A DNA stretch of 64,000 nt from an uncultured Pseudobutyrivibrio sp. (lineage in GTDB: Bacteria > Bacillota > Clostridia > Lachnospirales > Lachnospiraceae). Made by a program: the position numbers and the translations under genes. Below, piece by piece: positions 43,022-52,525 of this stretch. Below the pieces are notes generated by a model. It worked only from the letters and a program-made list of their open reading frames with translations. It made no database searches and was not told where the DNA came from. How positions within the stretch are numbered: position 1 is the stretch's first letter; each line of letters begins with the position of its first letter. The DNA is taken from contig URCQ01000011.1 in the NCBI GenBank assembly GCA_900546435.1, forward strand, positions 1 through 64,000. The letters are read 5' to 3'.

Positions 43022-44246
43022 AATCAAACGAATCTTTTTAGAAAACTGGGGATTAAAACTTCTGGCGGTCTTTTTCTCCATTGTGCTGTGGCTTGTGGTT
43101 GTCAATGTAGATGACCCGACGCAGACAAAGACATTTACGACGAATGTCACAGTCGTTAATGCGGATGTGCTGACAGATGCTGGACGCTATTATGAAATAC
43201 CGGAGGGCGGCAGTACGGTAAGTTTTCGCGTGACAGCGCGACGATCTGTGATGGAGCGCTTGTCCGGAGCCGATTTTACAGCGACGGCAGATATGAATTA
43301 TCTGGAAGATGACAGCCGTGTTCCGGTGACGATTACGGTCAATAATAATAATAGTGGGATTACCGTTTCTGCAAAGCGCTTATATCTGCAGGTAAAGATT
43401 GGAAATAAAATGACCATCAAACATGATGTGGATGTAGAGACAACAGGAAATCCAGCGGAGGGATGTGTGGTTGAAAAGGCGGAAGCGACACCTGCAAGCA
43501 TATCGGTAGCCGGTCCGGAAGACATTATCAGCACAATAGCAAGAGTGGTTGCATATGTTGATATTGATGGCATCAATGAGGATTCTGATACGACAGCAAC
43601 CCTGCATTTTCTGGATAAATCGGGCAAGGAAATCGATCAGAGTCGTATGGAAATGGATCGTGAGATGGTAAAAGTTCATATAGATATATCCAATCTCAAG
43701 ACAGTTCCAATCAAGGTAGAGACAACGGGAACACTGCCGGATGGCGTATACCTGGATAGCGTTACCGTGGATCCGGAGACGGTACAGATTATCGGAGAAG
43801 CGGACGTACTCAATGAAATCACAGAGATTACGATCAGCGGAAGTGCACTGGATTTATCAAAAATCACAGCGAATATGACAACGACGGTGGATTTGAATAC
43901 GTATCTGCCGAGTGGAGTAAAGATTGCTGACAGCAATCAGACACAGGCGACGGTAAAAGTCACGGTATCCGGGGATGAGACCAAGACATATCGTGTGCCT
44001 ACGGCTAATCTGACAATCCGTAATTTGGCGGACGGCAGCAAGGCAACTTTTGAAACAACAACCGTCGATGTGAAAATTACAGGCAAGGCATCCGAGTTGG
44101 CAGAACTTGCAGCAGATGCGATTACAGGATCTGTGGATGCCAGTGGACTTGGTGAAGGTAAGCATACGGTTTCTGTCAGCCTTGATCTGACGAGTGGATT
44201 TTCAGCAGAAACCATAACGACAAACCTGGTGATTACAGCAGAGTAA
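42999..44246 (+). CDS. cdaR: CdaR, YbbR-domain regulator of CdaA
   Basis: A 415-residue protein with one N-terminal membrane anchor (WGLKLLAVFFSIVLWLVVVNVDDPTQTK) and four YbbR domains outside the membrane (for example TTNVTVVNADVL, TVDPETVQIIGEADVL, VDVKITGKASEL). In Bacillus, CdaR binds and controls CdaA. The frame opens at 42906, but AAGGAGG just before the ATG at 42999 decides the start. glmM follows 13 bases after its stop. Confidence 0.92.
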   Translation: MKQSITPKIKRIFLENWGLKLLAVFFSIVLWLVVVNVDDPTQTKTFTTNVTVVNADVLTDAGRYYEIPEGGSTVSFRVTARRSVMERLSGADFTATADMNYLEDDSRVPVTITVNNNNSGITVSAKRLYLQVKIGNKMTIKHDVDVETTGNPAEGCVVEKAEATPASISVAGPEDIISTIARVVAYVDIDGINEDSDTTATLHFLDKSGKEIDQSRMEMDREMVKVHIDISNLKTVPIKVETTGTLPDGVYLDSVTVDPETVQIIGEADVLNEITEITISGSALDLSKITANMTTTVDLNTYLPSGVKIADSNQTQATVKVTVSGDETKTYRVPTANLTIRNLADGSKATFETTTVDVKITGKASELAELAADAITGSVDASGLGEGKHTVSVSLDLTSGFSAETITTNLVITAE

Positions 44247-44259
44247 AAAGGAGAGAGAA

Positions 44260-45609
44260 ATGGGTAGATTATTTGGAACAGATGGCGTAAGAGGTGTAGC
44301 TGGTTCTGAGCTTACCATCGAGCTTGCAACAAAATTAGGGCAGGCGGGTGCGTATGTGCTTACCAAAGAACAGGCACATAAGCCAACGATTATTGTTGGC
44401 TGTGACACAAGAATTTCCGGCGGTATGCTTGCAAGTGCATTGATGTCCGGTATTTGTTCTGTCGGTGCCAATGCCATTTTTGCCGGTGTTATGCCAACAC
44501 CTGCCATTGCATATCTGACGAGAAGACATAAAGTAGACGCCGGTGTTGTGATTTCTGCATCACACAATCCGATGGAATTTAACGGCATTAAGTTCTTTAA
44601 CGGAGACGGCTATAAATTATCGGATGCATTAGAAGATGAAATCGAAGCACTCATTGCAAATGATATGAAAGATATCACACTTCCAACAGGTTCTGAAATC
44701 GGTAAGATTGAGTATCGTTTCGATCTGATTCGTGAATACATCGATTTTATGAAAAAGACAGTTCCGGTAGATCTAACCGGTATGAAGATTGTGATTGACT
44801 GTGCAGAGGGGGCTTCTTATAAGACATCGGTAGAGACACTTCGTGAACTTGGCGCAGAGCTTGTAGCAATCCACACGAATCCGGATGGAACCAACATCAA
44901 TTCAAACTGTGGCTCTACCCATATGGAAGAGTTACAGGCGCGTGTTGTTTATGAAAAAGCAGCAGTCGGATTGGCGTTTGATGGCGATGCAGACCGCATG
45001 CTTGCTGTGGATGAAAACGGTAAGGTGGTAGATGGCGATGAGATCATGGCAATCTGCGCGAACCATATGAAAGAGAAGGGCACGTTAAAGAAAGATACAG
45101 TTGTTGTGACCGTTATGTCCAATCTTGGATTTACCCTGATGGGACAAGAGCGCAACTTACACATTGAAAAAACAAAAGTAGGTGACCGCTATGTATTAGA
45201 AAATATGCTTGCCAATGGTTATAACCTTGGTGGTGAGCAGTCTGGTCATGTCATCTTCTTAGACGATAATACGACAGGAGATGGACTTTTAAGTGCACTT
45301 CATCTCTTACAGGTTATGGTAGATACAGGAAAGCCTTTATCAGAGCTTGCACAGGTGATGGAAGTATTGCCACAGGCATTGGTAAATGCGAAAGTGCCTA
45401 ACCACAAAAAAGAGAGCTTTATGGAGTATCCGGAAATTGCCGGTGCTATCGCAGAGCTGGAAGAAAAATTTGCCGGAGAAGGACGCGTGTTGATCCGTCC
45501 ATCCGGTACAGAACCACTTGTTCGTGTCATGATTGAAGGGAAAAATCAGACACAGATTGAAGAGGAAGCCAAGAAATTGGCAGAACTTATTATGAATACC
45601 ATGTTATAG
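44260..45609 (+). CDS. glmM: Phosphoglucosamine mutase
   Basis: A 449-residue GlmM, which converts glucosamine-6-phosphate to glucosamine-1-phosphate for UDP-GlcNAc synthesis. The phosphoserine loop is VISASHNPMEFNGIKFFNGDG (about 98-118), metal loop DGDADRM and sugar loop GGEQSGHV, with the phosphate-binding RPSGTEPLVRVMIEG near the C-terminus. It completes the cdaA-cdaR-glmM operon, in which GlmM can inhibit CdaA in Bacillus and Lactococcus. AGGAGAGAG lies before the ATG. Confidence 0.97.
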   Translation: MGRLFGTDGVRGVAGSELTIELATKLGQAGAYVLTKEQAHKPTIIVGCDTRISGGMLASALMSGICSVGANAIFAGVMPTPAIAYLTRRHKVDAGVVISASHNPMEFNGIKFFNGDGYKLSDALEDEIEALIANDMKDITLPTGSEIGKIEYRFDLIREYIDFMKKTVPVDLTGMKIVIDCAEGASYKTSVETLRELGAELVAIHTNPDGTNINSNCGSTHMEELQARVVYEKAAVGLAFDGDADRMLAVDENGKVVDGDEIMAICANHMKEKGTLKKDTVVVTVMSNLGFTLMGQERNLHIEKTKVGDRYVLENMLANGYNLGGEQSGHVIFLDDNTTGDGLLSALHLLQVMVDTGKPLSELAQVMEVLPQALVNAKVPNHKKESFMEYPEIAGAIAELEEKFAGEGRVLIRPSGTEPLVRVMIEGKNQTQIEEEAKKLAELIMNTML

Positions 45610-45618
45610 GAGGGAGTC

Positions 45619-45885
45619 ATGGTTACACAGAAGGTACAGATTATCAATCCTACAGGCCTTCATTTGAGGCCGGCAGGAATTTTTTGCCAGGAAGCGATGA
45701 AATATACATCCAATATTACATTCCGCTATGGAATCAATGGTACAGCAAATGCAAAGAGCGTACTCAGCGTATTGGGAGCATGTATCAAGTCTGGCGATGA
45801 GATCGAGATCGTGTGCGATGGTGATGATGAAGCACCGGCACTCGAAGCGCTCGTTGCACTGGTAGAAAATGGATTTGGGGAATAG
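45619..45885 (+). CDS. HPr-family phosphocarrier protein
   Basis: An 88-residue HPr-like protein: NPTGLHLRPAGIFCQEA has the phospho-His (His15 equivalent) and NAKSVLSVLGACIKSGDEI has the regulatory Ser (Ser46 equivalent). Both are present, so it could be both PTS carrier and HPr kinase target. The Leu-Arg-Pro in place of Ala-Arg-Pro at the His loop is a small variation. No ptsI follows; leuA does, after 24 bases. It may therefore not be the main HPr. GGAGGG precedes the ATG. Confidence 0.85.
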   Translation: MVTQKVQIINPTGLHLRPAGIFCQEAMKYTSNITFRYGINGTANAKSVLSVLGACIKSGDEIEIVCDGDDEAPALEALVALVENGFGE

Positions 45886-45909
45886 CAAAAAGGAAAGAAG
45901 GAAAAAGAG

Positions 45910-47592
45910 ATGCTGAATTATCAAAGATATAAGAGAAATCCGGTTTTATATTATCCAGAACGTCAGTGGCCAGACAAGCAGATTGAAAAAGCACCAATCT
46001 GGTGCAGCGTAGATTTGCGTGATGGCAATCAGGCATTGATTGAGCCGATGAACGTAGAAGAAAAGATGGAAATGTTTGAACTTTTGCTACGCCTGGGCTT
46101 CAAGGAGATAGAAATCGGTTTCCCAGCGGCATCTCAGATTGAATATGATTTCCTGCGTAAATTAGTAGCAGAAAACAGAATCCCAGACGATGTGAAAGTA
46201 CAGGTCTTGACACAGTGTCGTAAGGAACTGATTGACCGTACATTTGAGGCGATCGAGGGAATCAAAAACGTTGTGGTTCATATTTACAATTCTACATCTA
46301 CATTGCAGCGTGATGTGGTGTTTGGTAAGAGCCAGGATGAGATTATTGATATTGCTATCGAAGGCACCCGTATGGTAAAGGAGCACCTTGCAGGCTTTGA
46401 CGGCAATGTACAGTTAGAGTATTCACCGGAGAGTTTTACGGGAACAGAGATGGATTTTGCGCTTCGTATTTGTACCGCAGTGCAAAAAGAATGGAATCAT
46501 GCGACAGAGGCACCGATTATCTTTAATCTGCCGGCAACCGTCGAGATGAATACGCCAAATGTGTATGCAGACCAGATTGAATGGATGAGTACTCATTTTG
46601 AAGACCGTGAACATATTATCTTAAGCGTACATCCACACAACGACCGTGGCACAGGAGTTGCAATTACAGAGATGGCACTTCTCGCCGGCGCAGACCGTGT
46701 GGAAGGCACACTGCTTGGCAATGGCGAGCGTACTGGAAATGTGGACATTCTGACCGTTGCATACAATATGTTTTCGCAGGGTATCAATCCGGAACTTGAG
46801 ATTGAGGACATCAAAGAAATTGTTGAAATATATGAGAGATGTTGTAAGATGCATGTGGATATGCGTCATCCATATGCAGGCAAGTTAGTCTTTACAGCAT
46901 TTTCCGGTTCACATCAGGATGCCATTAATAAAGGTGTGCATGCGATGCAGGAGCGTGGCAATCAATATTGGGAAGTACCATATCTGCCGATTGACCCTGC
47001 AGACATCGGAAGAAAATACGAGCCGGTGGTACGTATCAACAGCCAGTCCGGAAAGGGCGGTGTTGCCTTTGTTATGGATACGGTATATGGATACAAGCTG
47101 CCAAAGAAGATGCAGAGAGAATTTGCGGATGTCATCCAGTATATTTCTGAGCAGGAAGGTGGCGAGGTAGAGCCACAGAAGATGATGGAGGCATTCAAGA
47201 AGGAATACTTAGAGAGCAAAGAGCCATTTGAACTGGTATATGTTGATATCGATGATAATATGGCAGATGATGAGACGCATGTAGCACTTGATTTCAAGTA
47301 TCTTGGCAAGGCAATCCATTCCGAAGCCGATGGCAATGGTCCGATTGCAGCAGTGAAATTAGCGGTAAAACAGTGCGTTCCGCAGGTGGATTTCTCTGTG
47401 CTTGATTACAGCGAGCATTCGCTTGGCCAGGGCTCCGGTGCAAAGGCAGCAGCCTTTATCGAAATGCGCGATAACCGCAAAGGCAATGTGACCTTTGGTG
47501 TGGGCGTCAGCTCCAATATTACGAGAGCCTCTATACGAGGTGTATTCTCAGCAATGAACCGTCTTGCAAAGCGTGCAAGCGATTATGTATAA
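45910..47592 (+). CDS. leuA: 2-isopropylmalate synthase
   Basis: A 560-residue alpha-isopropylmalate synthase of the longer (LeuA2/yeast-like) form, first enzyme of leucine synthesis from acetyl-CoA and 2-oxoisovalerate. The TIM barrel starts with IWCSVDLRDGNQAL and has the metal pair in LSVHPHNDRGTGVAI; the C-terminal LeuA regulatory domain (about 440-560) ends in GVGVSSNITRASIRGVFSAMNRL. No leuB, leuC or leuD and no T-box leader are visible nearby. The ribosome binding site is AAGAAGGA. Confidence 0.94.
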   Translation: MLNYQRYKRNPVLYYPERQWPDKQIEKAPIWCSVDLRDGNQALIEPMNVEEKMEMFELLLRLGFKEIEIGFPAASQIEYDFLRKLVAENRIPDDVKVQVLTQCRKELIDRTFEAIEGIKNVVVHIYNSTSTLQRDVVFGKSQDEIIDIAIEGTRMVKEHLAGFDGNVQLEYSPESFTGTEMDFALRICTAVQKEWNHATEAPIIFNLPATVEMNTPNVYADQIEWMSTHFEDREHIILSVHPHNDRGTGVAITEMALLAGADRVEGTLLGNGERTGNVDILTVAYNMFSQGINPELEIEDIKEIVEIYERCCKMHVDMRHPYAGKLVFTAFSGSHQDAINKGVHAMQERGNQYWEVPYLPIDPADIGRKYEPVVRINSQSGKGGVAFVMDTVYGYKLPKKMQREFADVIQYISEQEGGEVEPQKMMEAFKKEYLESKEPFELVYVDIDDNMADDETHVALDFKYLGKAIHSEADGNGPIAAVKLAVKQCVPQVDFSVLDYSEHSLGQGSGAKAAAFIEMRDNRKGNVTFGVGVSSNITRASIRGVFSAMNRLAKRASDYV

Positions 47593-47607
47593 ATAAGAGA
47601 GGGAACT

Positions 47608-48492
47608 ATGAAAAAAGTACTTGTAACAGGCTGCAATGGTCAGCTGGGAAGAGCCATTCAAAAAGAATATGCAGGCAACGTGACATTCATTCTGACAGAT
47701 GTCGCAGAAGGAGAGGGTATCACATCGTTAGATATTACAGATATCGACGCAGTGATGTCACTTGTTTTGAATGAGAAGCCGGATGTCATCATTAACTGCG
47801 CAGCTCTGACAAATGTAGATGGCTGTGAAAAAATGTGGGATCTTGCATACAAAATCAATGCGATTGGACCGCGCAACCTTGCCATTGCTGCAACAGCGGT
47901 AGGTGCAAAACTCGTGCATGTTTCTACCGATTATGTATTTGCAGGAACAGAACGTACACCACGTACAGAGTTTGATACACCAGATCCAATCAGCGCATAC
48001 GGAAAGACCAAGCTAGAAGGCGAGCAGTTTGTACGCCAGTTTGCAGAGAAGTTCTTTATTCTTCGTACGGCGTGGCTGTATGGCGACGGAAAGAACTTTG
48101 TTAAGACGATGGTGCGTGTGGCAAAGACACATGATGAAGTCTCTGTTGTATGTGATCAGTTTGGCTCACCTACATCTGCTGTAGAACTTGCAAAAATGAT
48201 TCACTTCTTAGAAGGCACCGATAATTATGGAATCTTTCATGCAACTTGTGAAGGCGAGACCAATTGGGCTGATTTTACAGAGGCATTCTATGCCAAGCTT
48301 GGTATTACAGCAAAGGTTAATCATATCACCAGTGAAGAATATGCCAGGATGAATCCGGAGGCTGCAAAGCGCCCGGCGTATTCCAATCTTGACAATTACA
48401 TGCTGCGTCTGACAACGGATCAGTTTGCTATGGCGAACTGGGAAGATGCACTCGATGTATATCTGAAAGACTTTGATGTGGAGAATTGCTAA
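47608..48492 (+). CDS. rfbD: dTDP-4-dehydrorhamnose reductase
   Basis: A 294-residue short-chain reductase that makes dTDP-L-rhamnose, last step of the pathway. It has the nucleotide loop VTGCNGQLGRAI, the STDYVF strand and the YGKTK catalytic Tyr/Lys motif. rfbB lies downstream (50436), while rfbA and rfbC are not in the window. The last base of its stop is the first base of the next gene's start codon (TAATG), showing coupling. Confidence 0.94.
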   Translation: MKKVLVTGCNGQLGRAIQKEYAGNVTFILTDVAEGEGITSLDITDIDAVMSLVLNEKPDVIINCAALTNVDGCEKMWDLAYKINAIGPRNLAIAATAVGAKLVHVSTDYVFAGTERTPRTEFDTPDPISAYGKTKLEGEQFVRQFAEKFFILRTAWLYGDGKNFVKTMVRVAKTHDEVSVVCDQFGSPTSAVELAKMIHFLEGTDNYGIFHATCEGETNWADFTEAFYAKLGITAKVNHITSEEYARMNPEAAKRPAYSNLDNYMLRLTTDQFAMANWEDALDVYLKDFDVENC

Positions 48493-49328
48493 TGGAATCG
48501 GCACTTGTTAGTGTATGTATCCCTGCTTACAACAATGCGGATACGATTATAGAGACCATACAATCGGTGTTGGCACAGACCTATCATCATCTGGAGCTGA
48601 TTGTTGTTGACGATGGCTCAACAGATGAGACATACGCACTGGTAGAACAGTTTGCAAAGGATGCAAGGGATGATCGTTTACGGCTGTATCGCAATGAAAA
48701 AAATCTTGGCATGGCGGGCAACTGGAACCGCTGTATGGAACTATGCGAGGGGGCATTTATTAAATTGCTCTGCGCAGATGACCTGATCCATGCAAGCCTG
48801 CTTTCCAGAGAAGTTGCAATTATGGAGCAGTATCCGGAGGTTAGTCTGGTACAGACGGATACGCGTTTTGTGGACATGCACGGTAAGACGACGGGATTCT
48901 ACAAACGATACCATGCGCGTGGTGTGGTGGATGGGAAAAAAGCATGTCGCTTTTCTGTGTTTACCAGAGACTATTTAGGAGCACCACTTGCCAATCTGAT
49001 TCGCCGTAGTGCTTATGAGACCTGGGGAGGATTTGATCCGTCCTTTGTCTATATTATTGATTATGACTTCTTTATGCGTATATGCTGCAGGAGCAAGATT
49101 TATATACTACATGAACCACTCAATTCCTTCCGCATCCGTAATGACTCCAATACGAGTCAGGTAATGACGGGGGATAAAAAATCTGTTTATCTGGCAGAAC
49201 ATAGAAGGCTGGTAGAACGCTATGCGTTAGAATTGCACTTATCCAGATTTGAAGTAAATCTAAGTGTTGCGATTCGCCATGTAATGAGTTTTCTGGGTGG
49301 TATTTATTTAAAACTTTTTGTGAGGTAA
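48492..49328 (+). CDS. Family 2 glycosyltransferase
   Basis: A 278-residue GT-A glycosyltransferase: SVCIPAYNNADTIIETIQSVLAQTYHHLELIVVDDGSTDETYALV (nucleotide-sugar pocket), KLLCADD (DxD-like metal site), and YDFFMRI acceptor region. The start codon overlaps the rfbD stop by one base. It probably adds a sugar (likely rhamnose) to a lipid-linked polymer at the cytoplasmic face. It lacks membrane segments except a short hydrophobic end. Confidence 0.85.
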   Translation: MESALVSVCIPAYNNADTIIETIQSVLAQTYHHLELIVVDDGSTDETYALVEQFAKDARDDRLRLYRNEKNLGMAGNWNRCMELCEGAFIKLLCADDLIHASLLSREVAIMEQYPEVSLVQTDTRFVDMHGKTTGFYKRYHARGVVDGKKACRFSVFTRDYLGAPLANLIRRSAYETWGGFDPSFVYIIDYDFFMRICCRSKIYILHEPLNSFRIRNDSNTSQVMTGDKKSVYLAEHRRLVERYALELHLSRFEVNLSVAIRHVMSFLGGIYLKLFVR

Positions 49329-49330
49329 CA

Positions 49331-50023
49331 ATGAAAAAACGCTTGGTGATTATACCGGCTTTTAATGAAGTCGGCTCGATCGAGAGAACCGTAGAAGATA
49401 TCAGAAAAAATGCACCGAGTTTTGATTATGTAATTATCAATGACCATTCAATGGATGGGACAAAGGAATTATGTGACCGTCTGGGTTATAACATGGTGAC
49501 GCTCAGTATCAATTCCGGCATTGGTGCAGCAGTGCAGACAGGATATCTGTATGGACATCGCTTCGGCTATGATTATGCGATTCAGATTGATGGCGATGGG
49601 CAACATGATGCGAAGTTTTTGGAAAAAATGGCGGATATCATGGAAGAAGAACAGATAAATATGCTCATTGGTTCCCGCTTTTTAGAAGGCGAGGGTTTTC
49701 AGTCGACCGGGATGCGCCGTATAGGGATTCGCTTCTTTACCTGGTTGATTCGTGTATTGACCGGGACAACCATTACCGACCCGACAAGTGGTATGCGTAT
49801 GGTGGATAAGGAAGTGATGCATATGTTTGCCAATGATTATCCAAAGGATTATCCGGAGCCGGAGACAGCGGTGACGGTTTTAAAAAGAGGATACCGCGTC
49901 AAGGAGATTCCGGTGGAAATGAAAGCACGTGCCGCAGGGCAATCTTCGATCTCCTTTAAACGATCCATTTATTACATGATTAAGGTACCATTGGCATGTA
50001 TTATGACAGCTTTTGGTGATTAA
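49331..50023 (+). CDS. Dolichyl/polyprenyl-phosphate sugar synthase-like glycosyltransferase
   Basis: A 230-residue DPMS-type GT2 (IIPAFNEVGSIERTVEDIRKNAPSFDYVIINDHSMDGT; QIDGDGQHD as the DxD site; GSRFLEGEGFQSTGMRRIG near the middle). Such enzymes load a sugar on undecaprenyl phosphate. It is followed by a DUF2304 membrane protein after nine bases, a pairing seen in many Gram-positive polysaccharide clusters. Confidence 0.85.
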   Translation: MKKRLVIIPAFNEVGSIERTVEDIRKNAPSFDYVIINDHSMDGTKELCDRLGYNMVTLSINSGIGAAVQTGYLYGHRFGYDYAIQIDGDGQHDAKFLEKMADIMEEEQINMLIGSRFLEGEGFQSTGMRRIGIRFFTWLIRVLTGTTITDPTSGMRMVDKEVMHMFANDYPKDYPEPETAVTVLKRGYRVKEIPVEMKARAAGQSSISFKRSIYYMIKVPLACIMTAFGD

Positions 50024-50032
50024 GGAGGTACT

Positions 50033-50389
50033 ATGAGTCTGAAGTTACAGGTGGTGATTGCCATTGGTGCGATTGCAGCGATTTTATGCATTGGAAATCT
50101 GGTTCGTATACGCAGGCTGGAATTAAAATATGCGCTGATCTGGTTTTTGGTGGGGATATTACTTCTGATTTTTGATTTGTTTCCGGGACTTTTGCCCGTG
50201 ATGTCGCAGGCACTAGGGATTACACTACCGATCAATATGTTGACATTCTTAGGTCTTTTGTTTGTGCTGATGATAATATTTAGTCAGACCATTGTGATAT
50301 CCAATCTGACCAGAAAGTGCCAGCGCTTGACACAAGAGGTGGGTCTGTTGTATAAGAAAGTAGACGACTTAAAAAAAGAAGAAAAATAA
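50033..50389 (+). CDS. DUF2304 membrane protein
   Basis: A 118-residue protein with three membrane segments (LQVVIAIGAIAAILCIGNLV, YALIWFLVGILLLIFDLFPGLLPV, LTFLGLLFVLMIIFSQTIV) and a charged coiled C-terminal tail (LTQEVGLLYKKVDDLKKEEK). DUF2304 proteins are usually next to DPMS-like glycosyltransferases and may help flip or present the lipid-linked sugar. The ribosome binding site is AAGGAGG. Confidence 0.88.
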   Translation: MSLKLQVVIAIGAIAAILCIGNLVRIRRLELKYALIWFLVGILLLIFDLFPGLLPVMSQALGITLPINMLTFLGLLFVLMIIFSQTIVISNLTRKCQRLTQEVGLLYKKVDDLKKEEK

Positions 50390-50435
50390 GATAAATAAGA
50401 TAACAATAGGTGGACGCCTATAGAAGGAGAAGATT

Positions 50436-51521
50436 ATGAGAACATACTTAGTAACGGGTGGAGCAGGATTTATTGGAAGCAATTACATTCATTATATGTT
50501 CCGCAAATATGACAACGAAATCCGCATCATCAATGTGGACAAGCTGACTTATGCTGGTAACTTGGAGAATTTAAAGGATATCGAAGACAGAGATAATTAT
50601 ACTTTTGTGAAAGCTGATATCTGCGATAAGGAAGCGATTAGCAAGATTTTTGCAGAAAATGATATTGACCGTGTCGTTCACTTTGCAGCAGAGTCTCACG
50701 TAGACCGTTCCATCAAGAATCCGGAAGTATTTGTACAGACGAATGTACTTGGTACAGCAGTAATGCTGAACTGTGCAAAAGCTGCATGGGAATTAGAAGA
50801 TGGTACGTTTAAAGAAGGCAAGAAGTTCTTGCATGTATCGACGGATGAAGTATATGGTTCTTTGAATGATGATCCAAATGCATATTTCTATGAGACAACA
50901 CCATACGATCCACATAGCCCATATTCAGCAAGTAAGGCATCTTCAGATATGCTGGTAAAAGCATATATGGATACGTATAAGTTCCCTGCTAATATTACAA
51001 ATTGCTCTAACAACTATGGCCCTTACCAGTTCCCAGAGAAGTTGATTCCACTCATTATCAACAACGCATTACAGGGCAAGAAATTGCCAGTCTATGGTGA
51101 TGGTAAGAACGTACGTGACTGGTTGTATGTGGACGATCATGCCAAGGGAATCGATATGGTTCAGGAAAAGGGAAGACTGTTCGAGACATACAATATCGGT
51201 GGTCACAACGAGAAGCAGAACATCGAAATTATCAATATCATTATTGAGACATTACAGGAAATGCTTCCTGCAGATGATCCAAGACGTGCCAATGTCAGCA
51301 CAGATTTGATTACTTATGTGGAAGATCGTAAGGGACATGACAGAAGATATGCGATCGCTCCGGATAAGATTAAGAAAGAGGTAGGATGGGAGCCGGAGAC
51401 AATGTTCAAAGAAGGTATCCGCAAGACGATTGCATGGTTCTTTGAGCATGAAGATTGGATGAAGAATGTAACTTCCGGGGATTATCAGAAGTATTATCAG
51501 GATATGTATAAGAATGAATAA
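50436..51521 (+). CDS. rfbB: dTDP-glucose 4,6-dehydratase
   Basis: A 361-residue SDR-extended enzyme: TGGAGFIGSNYIHYMF nucleotide loop, STDEVYGSL, YSASKASSDML catalytic Tyr-Lys, and NNYGPYQFPEKLIPL substrate region. It converts dTDP-glucose to the 4-keto-6-deoxy sugar, second step of dTDP-rhamnose synthesis. It is slightly longer than usual because of an insertion near residues 110-130 (AAWELEDGTFKEGKKF). The 3' end overlaps the next gene by eight bases. Confidence 0.95.
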   Translation: MRTYLVTGGAGFIGSNYIHYMFRKYDNEIRIINVDKLTYAGNLENLKDIEDRDNYTFVKADICDKEAISKIFAENDIDRVVHFAAESHVDRSIKNPEVFVQTNVLGTAVMLNCAKAAWELEDGTFKEGKKFLHVSTDEVYGSLNDDPNAYFYETTPYDPHSPYSASKASSDMLVKAYMDTYKFPANITNCSNNYGPYQFPEKLIPLIINNALQGKKLPVYGDGKNVRDWLYVDDHAKGIDMVQEKGRLFETYNIGGHNEKQNIEIINIIIETLQEMLPADDPRRANVSTDLITYVEDRKGHDRRYAIAPDKIKKEVGWEPETMFKEGIRKTIAWFFEHEDWMKNVTSGDYQKYYQDMYKNE

Positions 51522-52500
51522 TGCAGTAGTAATTGTAACTTATAACCGTTTGGAATTGTTAAAGGAATGTCTTGCCTGCGTATGCAGGCAAACCATTCCT
51601 TTTTCGCGTGTTATCGTGGTTGATAATCACAGTACCGATGGAACGCGAGATTATCTGGAAGGCAGGGAAGATACCTATGTTTTTCATGTGACGGATAAAA
51701 AGCCAGACGAGGAAGTTATAAAGATAGGAGAAAATAAAAAAATCTGGGTGTTAGAGGAAGCAGAAAACCTTGGTGGCGCTGGTGGATTTTATGATGGCTT
51801 GCGCTGGGCAAGCCAAGATGCATATGATTGGGTGCTGATCATTGATGATGATGCTATGATTGCACCGGATTATGTGGAAAAACTAATCATCTATGCAAAG
51901 AAGCATCCATCTGTTTGTGGTCTGGCTGGAAAGGTTGTGACAGAAGGCCATATTGATACTAGTCACAGACGGCGTATTACGAACCGCCTGCTCTATGTGG
52001 AAGGAAATGTGGCAGAGGAGGAATACAAGCAGGAGAGCTTTTCGTGTGATGCTGCTACGTTTTGTGGTCTTCTGGTGCAAGGAGAGAAGATGCGAGCCGT
52101 GGGATTGCCGGAAAAAGAATACTTCCTCTGGTATGATGATATCGAGTATTGTCTGCGCCTGATGGATGCTGGTGGCATTACCGTTGTACCGGATGCGGTA
52201 CTCCAGCATAAAACCGTACTTTCCAAAGAGGGCATGGTAGCAAAAGGCGTCTTGCATCGGATTGGCTGGCGTCAGTATTATGGCTACCGAAATCGCTACG
52301 ATACCGCCAAAAGACATCTTGGGAAATTAAGTGCTGCAGTGATTCTATGGCAATACCGTGTGTTCTGGCTTCTCAGTTTCTTTATGACGTGGAAAAAAGA
52401 AACGAGAGAGCAGGGAAAACAAAACATGCAAATCCTGCGTGATGTGATACAGGATGCTAAAGCAGGAAAGCTTGGGAAACATCCAAAGTATCACTACTAA
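51514..52500 (+). CDS. GlfT-like family 2 glycosyltransferase (first of three)
   Basis: A 328-residue GT2 of the galactofuranosyl/rhamnosyl type. NAVVIVTYNRLELLKECLACVCRQT, VVDNHSTDGTRDYL, a GGAGGFYDGL loop and IIDDDAMI (the DDD metal motif typical of GlfT proteins) are visible; WYDDIEYCLR provides the catalytic acidic pair. It overlaps rfbB by eight bases, so it is translationally coupled. GlfT proteins add Galf units to rhamnose-containing lipid carriers in mycobacteria; the sugar here is not proven. Confidence 0.85.
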   Translation: MNNAVVIVTYNRLELLKECLACVCRQTIPFSRVIVVDNHSTDGTRDYLEGREDTYVFHVTDKKPDEEVIKIGENKKIWVLEEAENLGGAGGFYDGLRWASQDAYDWVLIIDDDAMIAPDYVEKLIIYAKKHPSVCGLAGKVVTEGHIDTSHRRRITNRLLYVEGNVAEEEYKQESFSCDAATFCGLLVQGEKMRAVGLPEKEYFLWYDDIEYCLRLMDAGGITVVPDAVLQHKTVLSKEGMVAKGVLHRIGWRQYYGYRNRYDTAKRHLGKLSAAVILWQYRVFWLLSFFMTWKKETREQGKQNMQILRDVIQDAKAGKLGKHPKYHY

Positions 52501-52525
52501 ATCAAGAATAGAAAAAGGATAAAAT